In this document: positions 1-8,019 of the stretch, in pieces
Numbering within the stretch: the first letter of the stretch is position 1
How the letters are laid out: each line of letters begins with the position of its first letter
DNA from: Leucobacter sp. 7(1)
GTDB taxonomy: Bacteria; Actinomycetota; Actinomycetes; Actinomycetales; Microbacteriaceae
DNA length: 64,000 nt
Assembly (NCBI RefSeq): GCF_900163635.1
Contig: NZ_FUID01000026.1
Span: 168,872 to 232,871, forward strand
Direction: 5' to 3'
Notes under the pieces: model-generated
What the model was told of the DNA's origin: nothing
Seen by the model: the letters and a program-made list of their open reading frames with translations, nothing else
Database searches by the model: none
Position numbers and translations under genes: made by a program

Positions 1-545
1 TCCCTAAACGCCCAGGACTGCCATTCCACTCGATCGAGCACCTCGAAGTGCTCTCCGACGCGGACGTCGCGCAGCTGCGCGGATCCGGCATCACCGCGTC
101 GATGCAGCCACTTCACATGCAGTGGCGCGCGGCAGACCACAGCGATAACTGGGCCGTGCGCCTCGGGGAGCGTGACGCGACCGGGTACCGGGTGCGCGAC
201 GTGCTCGACGCCGGGGTGCGCGTGACGCTCGGTTCGGACTGGCCGGTGGCGCAGTATGACCCACGGCTCGGCATGGCGTGGGCGCGGGGTCGGCACACAC
301 CGGGCGACGCCTCGGCGCACGTGTTCGAGCCTGCGCAACAGCTCACGGGTGAGGAAGCGGTGCTCGCGTACACGCTCTGGCCCGCGCAGGCCCGCGGTCA
401 CGCGGATCGTGGCATGCTCTCAGTGGGTGCCGTCGGCGACCTGACAGTGTGGGGCAGCGACCCTGTGGCCGCGACCCCGGACGAGCTGCCGGAGTTGCCG
501 ATTCGGCTCACTGTAGTTGACGGGCGCGTGATCCACGAGGCGTAG
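1..545 (+). CDS. Amidohydrolase family protein (YtcJ-like), C-terminal part
   Basis: Partial gene: the reading frame is open from base 3 and ends with TAG at 543-545, so only about the last 180 residues are present. The motif HSIEHLEVLSDADVAQL, followed by a VQP-like 'SMQPLHM', matches the C-terminal half of amidohydrolase_3 (YtcJ-type) enzymes, where this His lies near the metal centre. The 'LGSDWPVA' motif carries the late metal-binding Asp of the amidohydrolase TIM barrel. The tail 'GDLTVWGSDPVA' is the usual beta-sandwich end of the family. The substrate cannot be told; members hydrolyse amide or related C-N bonds in small metabolites. It converges on the amine oxidase gene, with a shared hairpin between them. 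Confidence 0.85.
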   Translation, partial: PKRPGLPFHSIEHLEVLSDADVAQLRGSGITASMQPLHMQWRAADHSDNWAVRLGERDATGYRVRDVLDAGVRVTLGSDWPVAQYDPRLGMAWARGRHTPGDASAHVFEPAQQLTGEEAVLAYTLWPAQARGHADRGMLSVGAVGDLTVWGSDPVAATPDELPELPIRLTVVDGRVIHEA

Positions 546-553
546 CCGGGGCC

Positions 554-596
554 GCCGGATCGTGGACGCGCTACGCGAGCGCGTCCAGGATCCGGC
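554..596. terminator. Bidirectional hairpin terminator
   Basis: TGGACGCGCT (563-572) pairs with AGCGCGTCCA (578-587) around a 5-base loop. After a 2-base internal loop the stem extends with GCCGGAT (554-560) and ATCCGGC (590-596). It lies between two convergent genes and overlaps the last codons of the minus-strand amine oxidase. There is no clear U tract. Confidence 0.55.
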
Positions 597-1878
597 GCGC
601 CTCGCGCAGCCCGCTCTCGATGGCCCCGTCGATGAAGCCGCCCCAGAGATTGGCGTTGTCGGTCGTGGCGAAGTGGATCGCGCCGGCTGGCTCGCGCAGC
701 TCTGCGAGGTCACGAGTGAGCTGGCCGGGGCGGTGCGTCATCCAGGTGTTGCGGGCGAGGGGGTCCGTCATCCAATCGTGCGCGGTGGCATCGGTGATCT
801 CGAGCCCGGGCCGCACCGCGTCCACGGCAGCCTGCAGACCCGGGAGATCCTCGGGATCAATCCGCGCGTGCTCCGGGCCGAAGCCGACAAGCAGCGTGTA
901 GTCGCCCTGCTCATCGGAGAGATAAAACTCCGCTTTCAGCACCGAGAGCGCGTCATGCTGACTCCCGTATGCGAAAAACCGCGGCACATGCCCCTGGGCG
1001 CGCAGCCACACCTTGGTGCCCTGTGAAGCGACGGTTTCGGTGCTCTGTCGCTGCCAGACCGCGGGGAGGGTGGGTTCGAAACGGATCCCGGCAATCGCGT
1101 TCACGGGCAGCGTGCTGACAACGCGGCGAGCCCTGATCTGGGTCCCATCCGAGGTTTCGACGATCGCGCCGTCGCCGTCGCCGTCTGCCGTAACGGCGGT
1201 AACGGTTGTGTTGAACCGGATCTCCCCGGGTACATCTGCGGCCATCAGATCCGTGAAACCGCGCATGCCGTCAACAACGCGGTAGGTCGATGACGCCTCG
1301 TGCATCAACTGCCAGTGCCCGCCAGTCGCCGCCACCCAGCGCAGGGCGCTCGAGAGCCCGACCTGATCCAGCGGGGCGTTGACGTGTCCCACCCACACCG
1401 ACTCGTTCGCGGCGCGCGCCTCGGGATCGAGGCCGAGTGCGTCGAAGCGGTCCTGGATGCTGAGGCGATCAAGGTCCTGGATCGCCCCAACCGTGGGATC
1501 GGAGCCGCGCGGGATCGCCGTGCGCACGTCGTCGATGACAAGCTGCTGCCCCGCGTCGATGAGCGCCATGAATTCGTCCAGAGTACCCGCTCGTGCTGAG
1601 CCGTCAGCGCCGCGCCAGTACGCCTCGTCGGCGCGGGGGCTGCGGATCATCTCGCGGCCGTACCGGGTCATCTCGGCCCACACGTGCGGCTGCACCCAGT
1701 GGATCCAGTTGGCACCAAGCTCGAGATCATGTCCGAGCCGATGCTCGGTCCAGGTCCGCCCGCCCACGCGATCCCGCGCTTCGAGCGTGAGTACATCCAG
1801 GCCCGCATGGCCGAGCTCGCGCGCGGCGGTGAGCCCCGCGAATCCGGCTCCGATGACGACGACGTCGACCGACTGCAT
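571..1878 (-). CDS. FAD-dependent amine oxidase (flavin monoamine oxidase family)
   Basis: About 435 residues. The N terminus has the dinucleotide-binding fold VVIGAGFAG (residues 7-15) followed by EARDRVGGRTWT, the flavin signature of the MAO/polyamine oxidase family. The C terminus carries NLWGGFIDGAIESG, the second FAD contact. Family members oxidise primary or polyamines to aldehydes with release of ammonia and H2O2. The start at 1878 is chosen because GAAGGAG lies five bases upstream; an ATG at 1911 is in frame but has no better site. No signal peptide is seen, so it is probably cytoplasmic. The nearby amino acid decarboxylase (4427-7264) could supply amines, but this link is only inferred from proximity. 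Confidence 0.85.
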   Translation of the reverse strand: MQSVDVVVIGAGFAGLTAARELGHAGLDVLTLEARDRVGGRTWTEHRLGHDLELGANWIHWVQPHVWAEMTRYGREMIRSPRADEAYWRGADGSARAGTLDEFMALIDAGQQLVIDDVRTAIPRGSDPTVGAIQDLDRLSIQDRFDALGLDPEARAANESVWVGHVNAPLDQVGLSSALRWVAATGGHWQLMHEASSTYRVVDGMRGFTDLMAADVPGEIRFNTTVTAVTADGDGDGAIVETSDGTQIRARRVVSTLPVNAIAGIRFEPTLPAVWQRQSTETVASQGTKVWLRAQGHVPRFFAYGSQHDALSVLKAEFYLSDEQGDYTLLVGFGPEHARIDPEDLPGLQAAVDAVRPGLEITDATAHDWMTDPLARNTWMTHRPGQLTRDLAELREPAGAIHFATTDNANLWGGFIDGAIESGLREARRILDALA

Positions 1879-1975
1879 ATCTACTCCTTCGTTGGGCTCC
1901 TTTGCCCCCATGCACTCAGCCTATTGCGCGGAACGAGGGCCCGGCAGCAGACGATCTGAGTGCATTGCCGATTCG

Positions 1976-1995
1976 GCTCGTACGAACATACGAGC
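1976..1995. promoter_or_regulatory. Inverted repeat upstream of the amine oxidase gene
   Basis: GCTCGTA (1976-1982) and TACGAGC (1989-1995) form a perfect 7-bp inverted repeat with a 6-base spacer. It lies about 100 bp upstream of the amine oxidase start and is not followed by a U tract. The form suits a dimeric repressor operator; no cognate regulator is visible next to it. Confidence 0.4.
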
Positions 1996-2011
1996 TGCCG
2001 ACGCCGGATCT

Positions 2012-2833
2012 CTACAGCGCCGCGACGATGTCGGCCAACAGCCGGGCCAGGCGTGGCGCGGCGGCGCGGCCAGCCTCAAGCACCTCGGTGTGGTTGAGCG
2101 GCTCGTCGCCCATGCCCGCGGCGGGATTCGTGATGAGGGAGAGTCCCAAAACCTCCATGCCGGCCTCGCGGGCGGCGATGGCCTCAAGTGCGGTGGACAT
2201 ACCGACGATCTGCCCGCCGATTGTGCGGAGATAGCGGATCTCTGCGGGGGTTTCGTAGTGCGGGCCGGGGAGCTGGACGTAGACGCCCTCCTGCAGCTCC
2301 GGCGCGATGCCGCGGGCGATCTCGCGCAGTCGTGGAGCATACAGATCGGTGAGGTCTACGAAGTGGGCCCCCTCGATGGGGGACTGTGCGGTGAGGTTGA
2401 GGTGGTCGCTGAGCAGCACGGCCTCGCCAGCGGCGAACGCAGGATCGACCCCGCCGGCTCCGTTGGTGAGGACCATGATCCGCGCTCCCGCGGCGGCGGC
2501 CGTCCGGACGCCGTGCACCACCGTGCGTACGCCGCGGCCCTCGTAGAGGTGCGTGCGCGCACCGATCACCAGTGCGTGTGACCCGTTCGGGAGCCGAATC
2601 GAGCGGAGCGTTCCAGAGTGTCCCGCGACACCGGAGGCATGGAAGCCGGGGACCTGATCCGCCGGCACCTCCGCGATGGTCTCGCCGAGCGTCGTAATCG
2701 CTTCTCCCCAGCCGCTCCCGAGCGTGAGCGCAATATCGTGCTGAGCGATGCCTGTCAGGCGGGCCAGCGTGTCGGCAGCCTCAGCGGCAAGGTGTGCGGG
2801 ATCCGGGGTGGCGGGGCTGGCTTCCGTGCTCAT
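2012..2833 (-). CDS. punA: Purine nucleoside phosphorylase (trimeric, 6-oxopurine type)
   Basis: About 273 residues, normal for the trimeric PNP family. It phosphorolyses inosine and guanosine to base and (deoxy)ribose 1-phosphate in purine salvage. Visible motifs are LTLGSGWG (phosphate loop), GHSG, LTNGAGGV, the family signature GPHYETPAEIR, GMSTALE and SLITNPAAG. The last holds the Asn that selects 6-oxopurines. The ATG at 2833 is preferred to an in-frame GTG at 2839, because a -10 element TAGGCT (minus strand, 2845-2840) stands exactly six bases before this ATG, suggesting a leaderless mRNA. Cytoplasmic. Confidence 0.92.
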   Translation of the reverse strand: MSTEASPATPDPAHLAAEAADTLARLTGIAQHDIALTLGSGWGEAITTLGETIAEVPADQVPGFHASGVAGHSGTLRSIRLPNGSHALVIGARTHLYEGRGVRTVVHGVRTAAAAGARIMVLTNGAGGVDPAFAAGEAVLLSDHLNLTAQSPIEGAHFVDLTDLYAPRLREIARGIAPELQEGVYVQLPGPHYETPAEIRYLRTIGGQIVGMSTALEAIAAREAGMEVLGLSLITNPAAGMGDEPLNHTEVLEAGRAAAPRLARLLADIVAAL

Positions 2834-2839
2834 AGTCAC

Positions 2840-2845
2840 AGCCTA
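2840..2845 (-). promoter_or_regulatory. -10 element of a leaderless punA promoter
   Basis: TAGGCT on the minus strand, six bases before ATG 2833. No Shine-Dalgarno sequence can fit in this space. A -35 element is not obvious. Confidence 0.5.
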
Positions 2846-2869
2846 CGGGGCGCGGTCTCCCGGGGCGTT

Positions 2870-4258
2870 TCACCCGCGCTTCATTTGGTACGCGATGAGC
2901 AGGATCGTCACCCAGATCGGCCCCACGATCACCGCCGTCCTGTAGCCCGGGTGGAATGCCATGAGTACCACGAGCACTGCGAAGAATCCGAGCACGATCC
3001 AGGGGGAGACCCGCGCCCACGGCAGTCGGTATTTCAGATTTGCAACTCCCTCTGGGCCGATGCGCTTTCGGAACTTGAGTTGCGTGATCATGATCATCGA
3101 CCAGTTGATGATCGCCGCGATCGTGGCAACTGACATTAGGTATTGGAATGCGAACGCGGGCCACAGGAACACGACGAGCACGGCGAGTACTGTCACCGCG
3201 GAGGACGTGAGGATCCCTGCGACGGGGACGCCGTTGCGGGATACCGTCCGGAGGTAACGGGGTGCGTTGCCCTGCTCCGCAAGGGAACGCAGCATACGCC
3301 CGTTCGCGTAGAGTCCCGAGTTGTACACCGAGATTACCGCGGTCAGTACCACCAGGTTGAGGATGTGTGCGGCCCCGGGGATCCCGATCCGGTCAAAAAT
3401 CTGTACAAACGGGCTTGTTTCGCCGTCGAGGCTATCCCAAGGCACCACGGCCATGATGACCGCGAGCGCGCCAATGTAGAAGATCAGGATCCGCAGCACG
3501 ATCTGGTTGATCGCCCGGGGGATCGTGCGTTCCGGGTTCTCTGCCTCGCCCGCGGTGATGCCGACGAGCTCTGCCCCGCCGAATGAAAACATGACGACGA
3601 CAAGCGCGAACAGCATGCCACTGACGCCGAGTGGGAAGAAACCGCCCTGGTCCCAGAGATGCGCGAAACTCGGATCCGGCAGATCCGCGCTGTTGTTGAT
3701 TCCGGCGACAACGACGATGGCTCCGAGCACGATCATTCCGATCACCGCGGCGACCTTGATGAGGGCGAGCCAGAACTCAAACTCACCAAACACCCGGACC
3801 CCGACGAGATTCATGAGCGTGATCAGCACCAGGAAAAACGCCGCGGACACCCACGTCGGGATGCCCGGCAGCCAGTAGTTGACAAACGACCCGACAACTG
3901 CGAGTTCGACCATAGAAACGGCGATGTAATTGAACCAGTAGTTCCATCCGGACACGAAGCCGGCGCGGGCGCTCCAGTTCTGATTTGCATAGTGACTGAA
4001 GGCACCGGACACCGGCTCGTCCACTGACATCTCACCCAGCGCTCGGACCACGAGAAAGATCATGAGCCCGCCGATGGCGTAGGTGAGGAGCACCGAGGGC
4101 CCTGCGAGCCCGATCGACTCCGACGAACCGTAGAACAGTCCAGTGCCGATCGCGCCGCCGAGCGCGATCATTTGGATGTGTCGGGCCTTGAGGCTCCGTC
4201 GCAGCGTGTGCGTGGGTTGCGTGACGGCCTTGCCGGCGGTCGGCGACGTATTGGGCAT
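2870..4258 (-). CDS. Amino acid permease (APC superfamily)
   Basis: A 462-residue polytopic protein with about 12 hydrophobic segments. The TM1 region IALGGAIGTGLFYGS is the substrate-binding unwound helix of the APC amino acid transporter family (CycA, AnsP, GabP, LysP type). EMSVDEPVSGAFSHYA follows, as usual in the proton-coupled subfamily. The start is supported by CTGGAG six bases before the ATG. It lies downstream of, and codirectional with, the Orn/Lys/Arg decarboxylase, but a strong terminator separates the two. It may import an amino acid for that enzyme; the substrate cannot be read from the sequence. Confidence 0.88.
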   Translation of the reverse strand: MPNTSPTAGKAVTQPTHTLRRSLKARHIQMIALGGAIGTGLFYGSSESIGLAGPSVLLTYAIGGLMIFLVVRALGEMSVDEPVSGAFSHYANQNWSARAGFVSGWNYWFNYIAVSMVELAVVGSFVNYWLPGIPTWVSAAFFLVLITLMNLVGVRVFGEFEFWLALIKVAAVIGMIVLGAIVVVAGINNSADLPDPSFAHLWDQGGFFPLGVSGMLFALVVVMFSFGGAELVGITAGEAENPERTIPRAINQIVLRILIFYIGALAVIMAVVPWDSLDGETSPFVQIFDRIGIPGAAHILNLVVLTAVISVYNSGLYANGRMLRSLAEQGNAPRYLRTVSRNGVPVAGILTSSAVTVLAVLVVFLWPAFAFQYLMSVATIAAIINWSMIMITQLKFRKRIGPEGVANLKYRLPWARVSPWIVLGFFAVLVVLMAFHPGYRTAVIVGPIWVTILLIAYQMKRG

Positions 4259-4349
4259 GAGAACTCCAGTGTTCAGCCCCCACCTGGAGTATGGCAGCTT
4301 TCATGCTGAGGAGCCATACCGTGAGCGGTGCGGGACTGAGTGACAAAAC

Positions 4350-4390
4350 GGGCGGGGAAGTACGGAGAGTATTCTCCCACTTCCCCGCCC
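4350..4390 (-). terminator. Rho-independent terminator of the decarboxylase gene
   Basis: GGGCGGGGAAGT (4350-4361) pairs perfectly with ACTTCCCCGCCC (4379-4390). A second stem GGAGA/TCTCC with a GTAT loop sits inside (4364-4377). On the minus strand the hairpin is followed by CGTTTTGTC, a modest U tract. Confidence 0.8.
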
Positions 4391-4426
4391 TGTCGGCGGC
4401 ACCGGGCCGCGGGCGCTCGCTCGGAC

Positions 4427-7264
4427 CTACTCCGTGGCGTCGCGCAGGATCCGGTAGCCGCGGAGTGCGTCATAGCCGTGGATCTCGCGGGTGTCGAGCA
4501 CCGCCATGAAATCGAGCACCTCGGCGGTAATCACCTGGCCCGGCACGAGTACCGGGAACCCGGGCGGGTACGGAGTGACAAAGCCCGCGGACACGGGGGC
4601 CGCACCCGAGGCGACGCGCGTTCGGAGCTCGTCGTGTCGCACGTGCTCGACGGCTCCGCGCTGCTGGCCGCGGAAGAACGCCGCGCGCAGATCGCCGTCG
4701 GGACGCACAGAATCGGTCGCGTAGCCCGGGGCGAACGCACTGAAGTTGGGCAGCGGCGGCATCGGGATCTCCGCGGGGAGGGGGATCTCCGGATCCCGCT
4801 GGGCCTGCACCTCTTCGAAGCGCTCCGCAAGCTTGACGAGGACCTCGATGAGATAGGCGATCGCGCTGCGAGAGGTTCCGATATTTGTCATGAACAGCAC
4901 GGTATTCCGGCTTGTCTTGTTGACCTGGATGCCGTAGCGGTCCATGAGGTGTTCGTGCTTAAACGTGTCCCCGTCGACACCCGTGCGACTGATCTCGATA
5001 GTGATCCGACTGGGGTCAATGACAAACTCGTCGGTCGCCCACGTCTGCCACATCGTCGCGAGTCCATCGCGGAGCGGCATGGGCCGCCCGGTTTCGCGGT
5101 GCTCGGCCGGAATGAGGTCGTGCGCCGTGAGCACGCGGAAGGTGCGGCGCAGCAGGGGATGCCGAGCGATGGCCTGCGACAGGCTCGTTGCGAGGTCGAG
5201 CTGGCGCTGCACGAGCTCGAAGCCCTCGAGTTCGACCTGCCGGCGTCCAATGTCGAGCGACGTGAGGATCTGGTAGTTCGGGGAGGTCGAGGTGTGCGTC
5301 ATGTACGCCTCGGTGAAGGGTTCTTCGGCGTCGCGCACCCAGTCCTGGTCGTACACGTGAATCATGGACCCCTGGCGCAGCGCGGTCAGGGTCTTGTGAG
5401 TGGACTGGCTCGCGTAGACCCGGATCCGTGCCTCGGGTGAGGGGAGGAGACGTTCGGTGAGCCAGACTTCGTCGGCAGCGGGCGTACCCTCCGCGTCGAA
5501 AAGCCGCGCCTGCTGTTCGCGGTAGGCCGCGGCGTGCGCCGCGGAGCCGAGCCGCTGCTCAAGGCGCTTCGCGGCCGCCATCGCCGTGCGGCGACGGGTG
5601 ACCGGGTGGAACGCGGCGAATGCGAACCACGCCTCATCCCACAGGAATACAAGGTCCGGCTTGATCGCCAGGCACTCGGCCATCACACGCTCGGGATCGT
5701 AGACGATGCCGTCGAAAGTGCAGTTGGTGAGCGTCACCATCCGCACCTCTTCGAGCCGGCCGGCAGCGCGATAGTCGAGCAGTAGCTGCTTAATCTGGTC
5801 GATGGGGACGGCACCGTAGAACGCGAAATCGTTCAGCGGGTATGCCTCGAGATAGGCCGGGCGCGCGCCGGTCAGCATCACCGCGTGGTGGTGCGACTTG
5901 TGGCAGTTGCGATCCACCATCACGACGTCGTTCGGGGCCACGAGAGCCTGGTGCACGATCTTGTTTGCCGTCGACGTGCCGTTCGTGACGAAGAAGGTGT
6001 GCTTTGCGCCGTAAGCGCGGGCGGCGAGCTCCTGCGCCTTCTTGAGGGTGCGGACCGGGGCAAGGAGCGAATCAAGGCCGCCGGAAGTCGCGCTCGTTTC
6101 GGCGAGCAGCAGGTTGAGCCCGTAGAAGTCGGCGAGGTCCCGGATCCACTTCGACGAGACCACCGAGCCGCCGCGCGCCACAGGCAACGCGTGGAAGACT
6201 CCGACTGGACGGCGTGCGTGGTGCTGGATCGCAGAGAAGAAGGGCGTGTCATACAGATGGGAGACACGGCGGAGCAGGCTGAGGTGCAGTTCAAGCTGAT
6301 CTTCGCGGCGGAAGACGCGGCGGAAGCGACGCGTCAAGGCACCGGCGAGGTCCTCAATGTGTGCGCCAGCCATGAGGTACAGATCCAGCTCCGGGCGGAT
6401 CGCGGCGAGCGTGTCAGCAAGGCCCAGCACACGCTGCACCGACGCAAGCGAGCTGCGAGAGGGGGCCTGGCCCGGGGCGACCTCGGCACGCGCCAGGTCG
6501 ATGGTTTCACGCAGATCGCGGCTGAGACGCTGGCGGGTGCGTTCGCTGAAGCCGGGGCGCACCACACATGCGAGGATGTTGGGGTTCGTGAGGATCGCCG
6601 CCACAGCGTCGTCGGCGGACGGTACAAACACGAACTCGTAGATGAAGTCATCGGCGCTCGCGCGCAGGCGCAGACCTTCCGCGCGCGTCGCGTCGCGCTC
6701 GGACGGGGTCGTCTCATCAACGATGAGGACCTCGAATCGGGGTCGCGGGTCGGCGTCAGTGGCGAGCTCGGCGCGTTCCTGCTCCTCGATGAACTCGTCG
6801 CGGGGCTCCTCCGGGACTGTATCGCCGCGCAGGCGGTTCACTACTCGACCGATGCGGTCGAGTGCCGTGCGGTAGTCGCCTGCAGCCAACAGATCGCCGA
6901 TCGATGCGACATAGCGCTGTCCGAATCCTGCCCAGTACATTTCCACGGTTTCCAGGGACCGCAGTGAACGCTGGATCTCGCCGTCCGCGGCAAGTGTCTC
7001 GATATCGTCGCTGCCGTACGCCAAGCGCTTGACCGCGAAGCGGAGGTACTCCCAGGCGTCGCTGCGCATCCGCCAGGTACTCGATGGCATGCCAGGATCG
7101 CGTTCCAGGGTGGGCCCTGAGCTCGGGCTCAGAGTGGCCTGCGGGCCACGCGTCTCGGCGTGGCCGGGGAGCGGAATCGAGCCGGTGGTGGCCATGTCGA
7201 TCGTGCCAAGCCCGCGCCGGAACGCGTCGGCAGACATGTCGTAGTCGGATTCGATCCTCGTCAT
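4427..7264 (-). CDS. Orn/Lys/Arg decarboxylase (PLP, fold I, group III)
   Basis: A 945-residue protein, somewhat longer than enterobacterial CadA/SpeC/AdiA (about 710-760). The N-terminal extra part includes a wing-like segment (about 170-260) with a receiver-like fold seen in this family. The PLP core has FFVTNGTSTANKIVH, DRNCHKSHHHAV, FLWDEAWFAFAAFHP and the Schiff-base lysine in QSTHKTLTAL (near residue 625). The SxHK motif is diagnostic of group III decarboxylases. It converts a basic amino acid to its diamine (cadaverine, putrescine or agmatine) plus CO2, consuming a proton. The specificity cannot be told. A GGAAGGA site lies about ten bases before the ATG. Confidence 0.88.
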   Translation of the reverse strand: MTRIESDYDMSADAFRRGLGTIDMATTGSIPLPGHAETRGPQATLSPSSGPTLERDPGMPSSTWRMRSDAWEYLRFAVKRLAYGSDDIETLAADGEIQRSLRSLETVEMYWAGFGQRYVASIGDLLAAGDYRTALDRIGRVVNRLRGDTVPEEPRDEFIEEQERAELATDADPRPRFEVLIVDETTPSERDATRAEGLRLRASADDFIYEFVFVPSADDAVAAILTNPNILACVVRPGFSERTRQRLSRDLRETIDLARAEVAPGQAPSRSSLASVQRVLGLADTLAAIRPELDLYLMAGAHIEDLAGALTRRFRRVFRREDQLELHLSLLRRVSHLYDTPFFSAIQHHARRPVGVFHALPVARGGSVVSSKWIRDLADFYGLNLLLAETSATSGGLDSLLAPVRTLKKAQELAARAYGAKHTFFVTNGTSTANKIVHQALVAPNDVVMVDRNCHKSHHHAVMLTGARPAYLEAYPLNDFAFYGAVPIDQIKQLLLDYRAAGRLEEVRMVTLTNCTFDGIVYDPERVMAECLAIKPDLVFLWDEAWFAFAAFHPVTRRRTAMAAAKRLEQRLGSAAHAAAYREQQARLFDAEGTPAADEVWLTERLLPSPEARIRVYASQSTHKTLTALRQGSMIHVYDQDWVRDAEEPFTEAYMTHTSTSPNYQILTSLDIGRRQVELEGFELVQRQLDLATSLSQAIARHPLLRRTFRVLTAHDLIPAEHRETGRPMPLRDGLATMWQTWATDEFVIDPSRITIEISRTGVDGDTFKHEHLMDRYGIQVNKTSRNTVLFMTNIGTSRSAIAYLIEVLVKLAERFEEVQAQRDPEIPLPAEIPMPPLPNFSAFAPGYATDSVRPDGDLRAAFFRGQQRGAVEHVRHDELRTRVASGAAPVSAGFVTPYPPGFPVLVPGQVITAEVLDFMAVLDTREIHGYDALRGYRILRDATE

Positions 7265-7438
7265 TGGCAGGGTGTCCTTCCGACATCTTCGTTCGCAATT
7301 TCAGGTGCCGCGACCCCGGGCACCCTTGCTCGTCGATCATAGGCGTTGCACGATGCCGGCTCAGGTACGTGCTCGCAGGGTGAGAATTTTCGCCCAATAT
7401 CGGATCGATGCTGATCGTTTCCAGAGAAATCACCCGAT

Positions 7439-7460
7439 GTTGGTAAGGATGCCCTAAGCT
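7439..7460 (+). promoter_or_regulatory. Possible DtxR/IdeR box over a leaderless promoter
   Basis: Bases 7439-7457 match the actinobacterial iron box TTAGGTTAGGCTAACCTAA at 13 of 19 positions. It overlaps a -10-like TAAGCT (7455-7460) that lies six bases before the GTG start of the SIP-domain gene. The downstream gene's predicted role in iron use fits, but the match is much weaker than the box at 52518. Confidence 0.4.
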
Positions 7461-7466
7461 GGGCGC

Positions 7467-7964
7467 GTGAATACTTTCGAACCTGGTGAGCAGCCTGAAG
7501 CCGTGACGGTCGTTGACCCCGCTGGCATCGCGTGTGTCCTCGCGGCGGGAGACGCCGCGGATCTGCCGGCCCTGCGCGACTGGCTGCGCACGCTCCCCGA
7601 ATCCTCGTATGGACAGGTCTTCATTGAGGTATTCGCGCCCATCCAGATCGTCCCGCTTCCGCTCCCCGAGCACATGAGTGTCACCTGGCTCTGCCGGGAG
7701 CAGCGCGAAGCAAGCCCGCGTCCCGGGATCGGTCGCGCGCGCGGCGAGGCACTCGCCGCTGCCGTCGACGCCTGGTTCGATGAGTGGCTCTGGGCCGACA
7801 GCGATAGCGTCCGCAGTATCGAGCTGTGGACGGGTGCGCGCACGAGCCCCATCATGCAGAACTACTGGTCGGGGCTCGATCGTCGGCTGGAAAAGCGCTG
7901 GCCCGGCGGGGTCGAGCAGCGTGAGCACGCAAGCCCGGAACGCAACGCGCGCTCTGCACGCTGA
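7467..7964 (+). CDS. Stand-alone SIP-domain protein (siderophore-interacting protein C-terminal domain)
   Basis: 165 residues. The segment DAADLPALRDWLRTLPESS, then VFIEVF and VTWLCRE, matches the NAD(P)H-binding C-terminal half of siderophore-interacting ferric reductases (SIP family). The FAD-binding N-terminal half is absent, so it is either a free domain or a partner of another flavoprotein. Full-length family members reduce ferric siderophores or heme-derived iron in the cytoplasm. The start is GTG at 7467, six bases after a -10-like element, with no Shine-Dalgarno, so the message is probably leaderless. The LpdA flavoprotein gene follows about 55 bp downstream with its own promoter-like element. 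Confidence 0.7.
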   Translation: MNTFEPGEQPEAVTVVDPAGIACVLAAGDAADLPALRDWLRTLPESSYGQVFIEVFAPIQIVPLPLPEHMSVTWLCREQREASPRPGIGRARGEALAAAVDAWFDEWLWADSDSVRSIELWTGARTSPIMQNYWSGLDRRLEKRWPGGVEQREHASPERNARSAR

Positions 7965-8007
7965 ACCGCACACCGCACTGGCGATCCGGCACTCCACCTG
8001 AGAGCCG

Positions 8008-8013
8008 TAGACT
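8008..8013 (+). promoter_or_regulatory. -10 element of a leaderless lpdA promoter
   Basis: TAGACT, six bases before ATG 8020, with no room for a ribosome-binding site. Same layout as for punA, maf and the aminotransferase at 27685. Confidence 0.5.
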
Positions 8014-8019
8014 ATCCGT

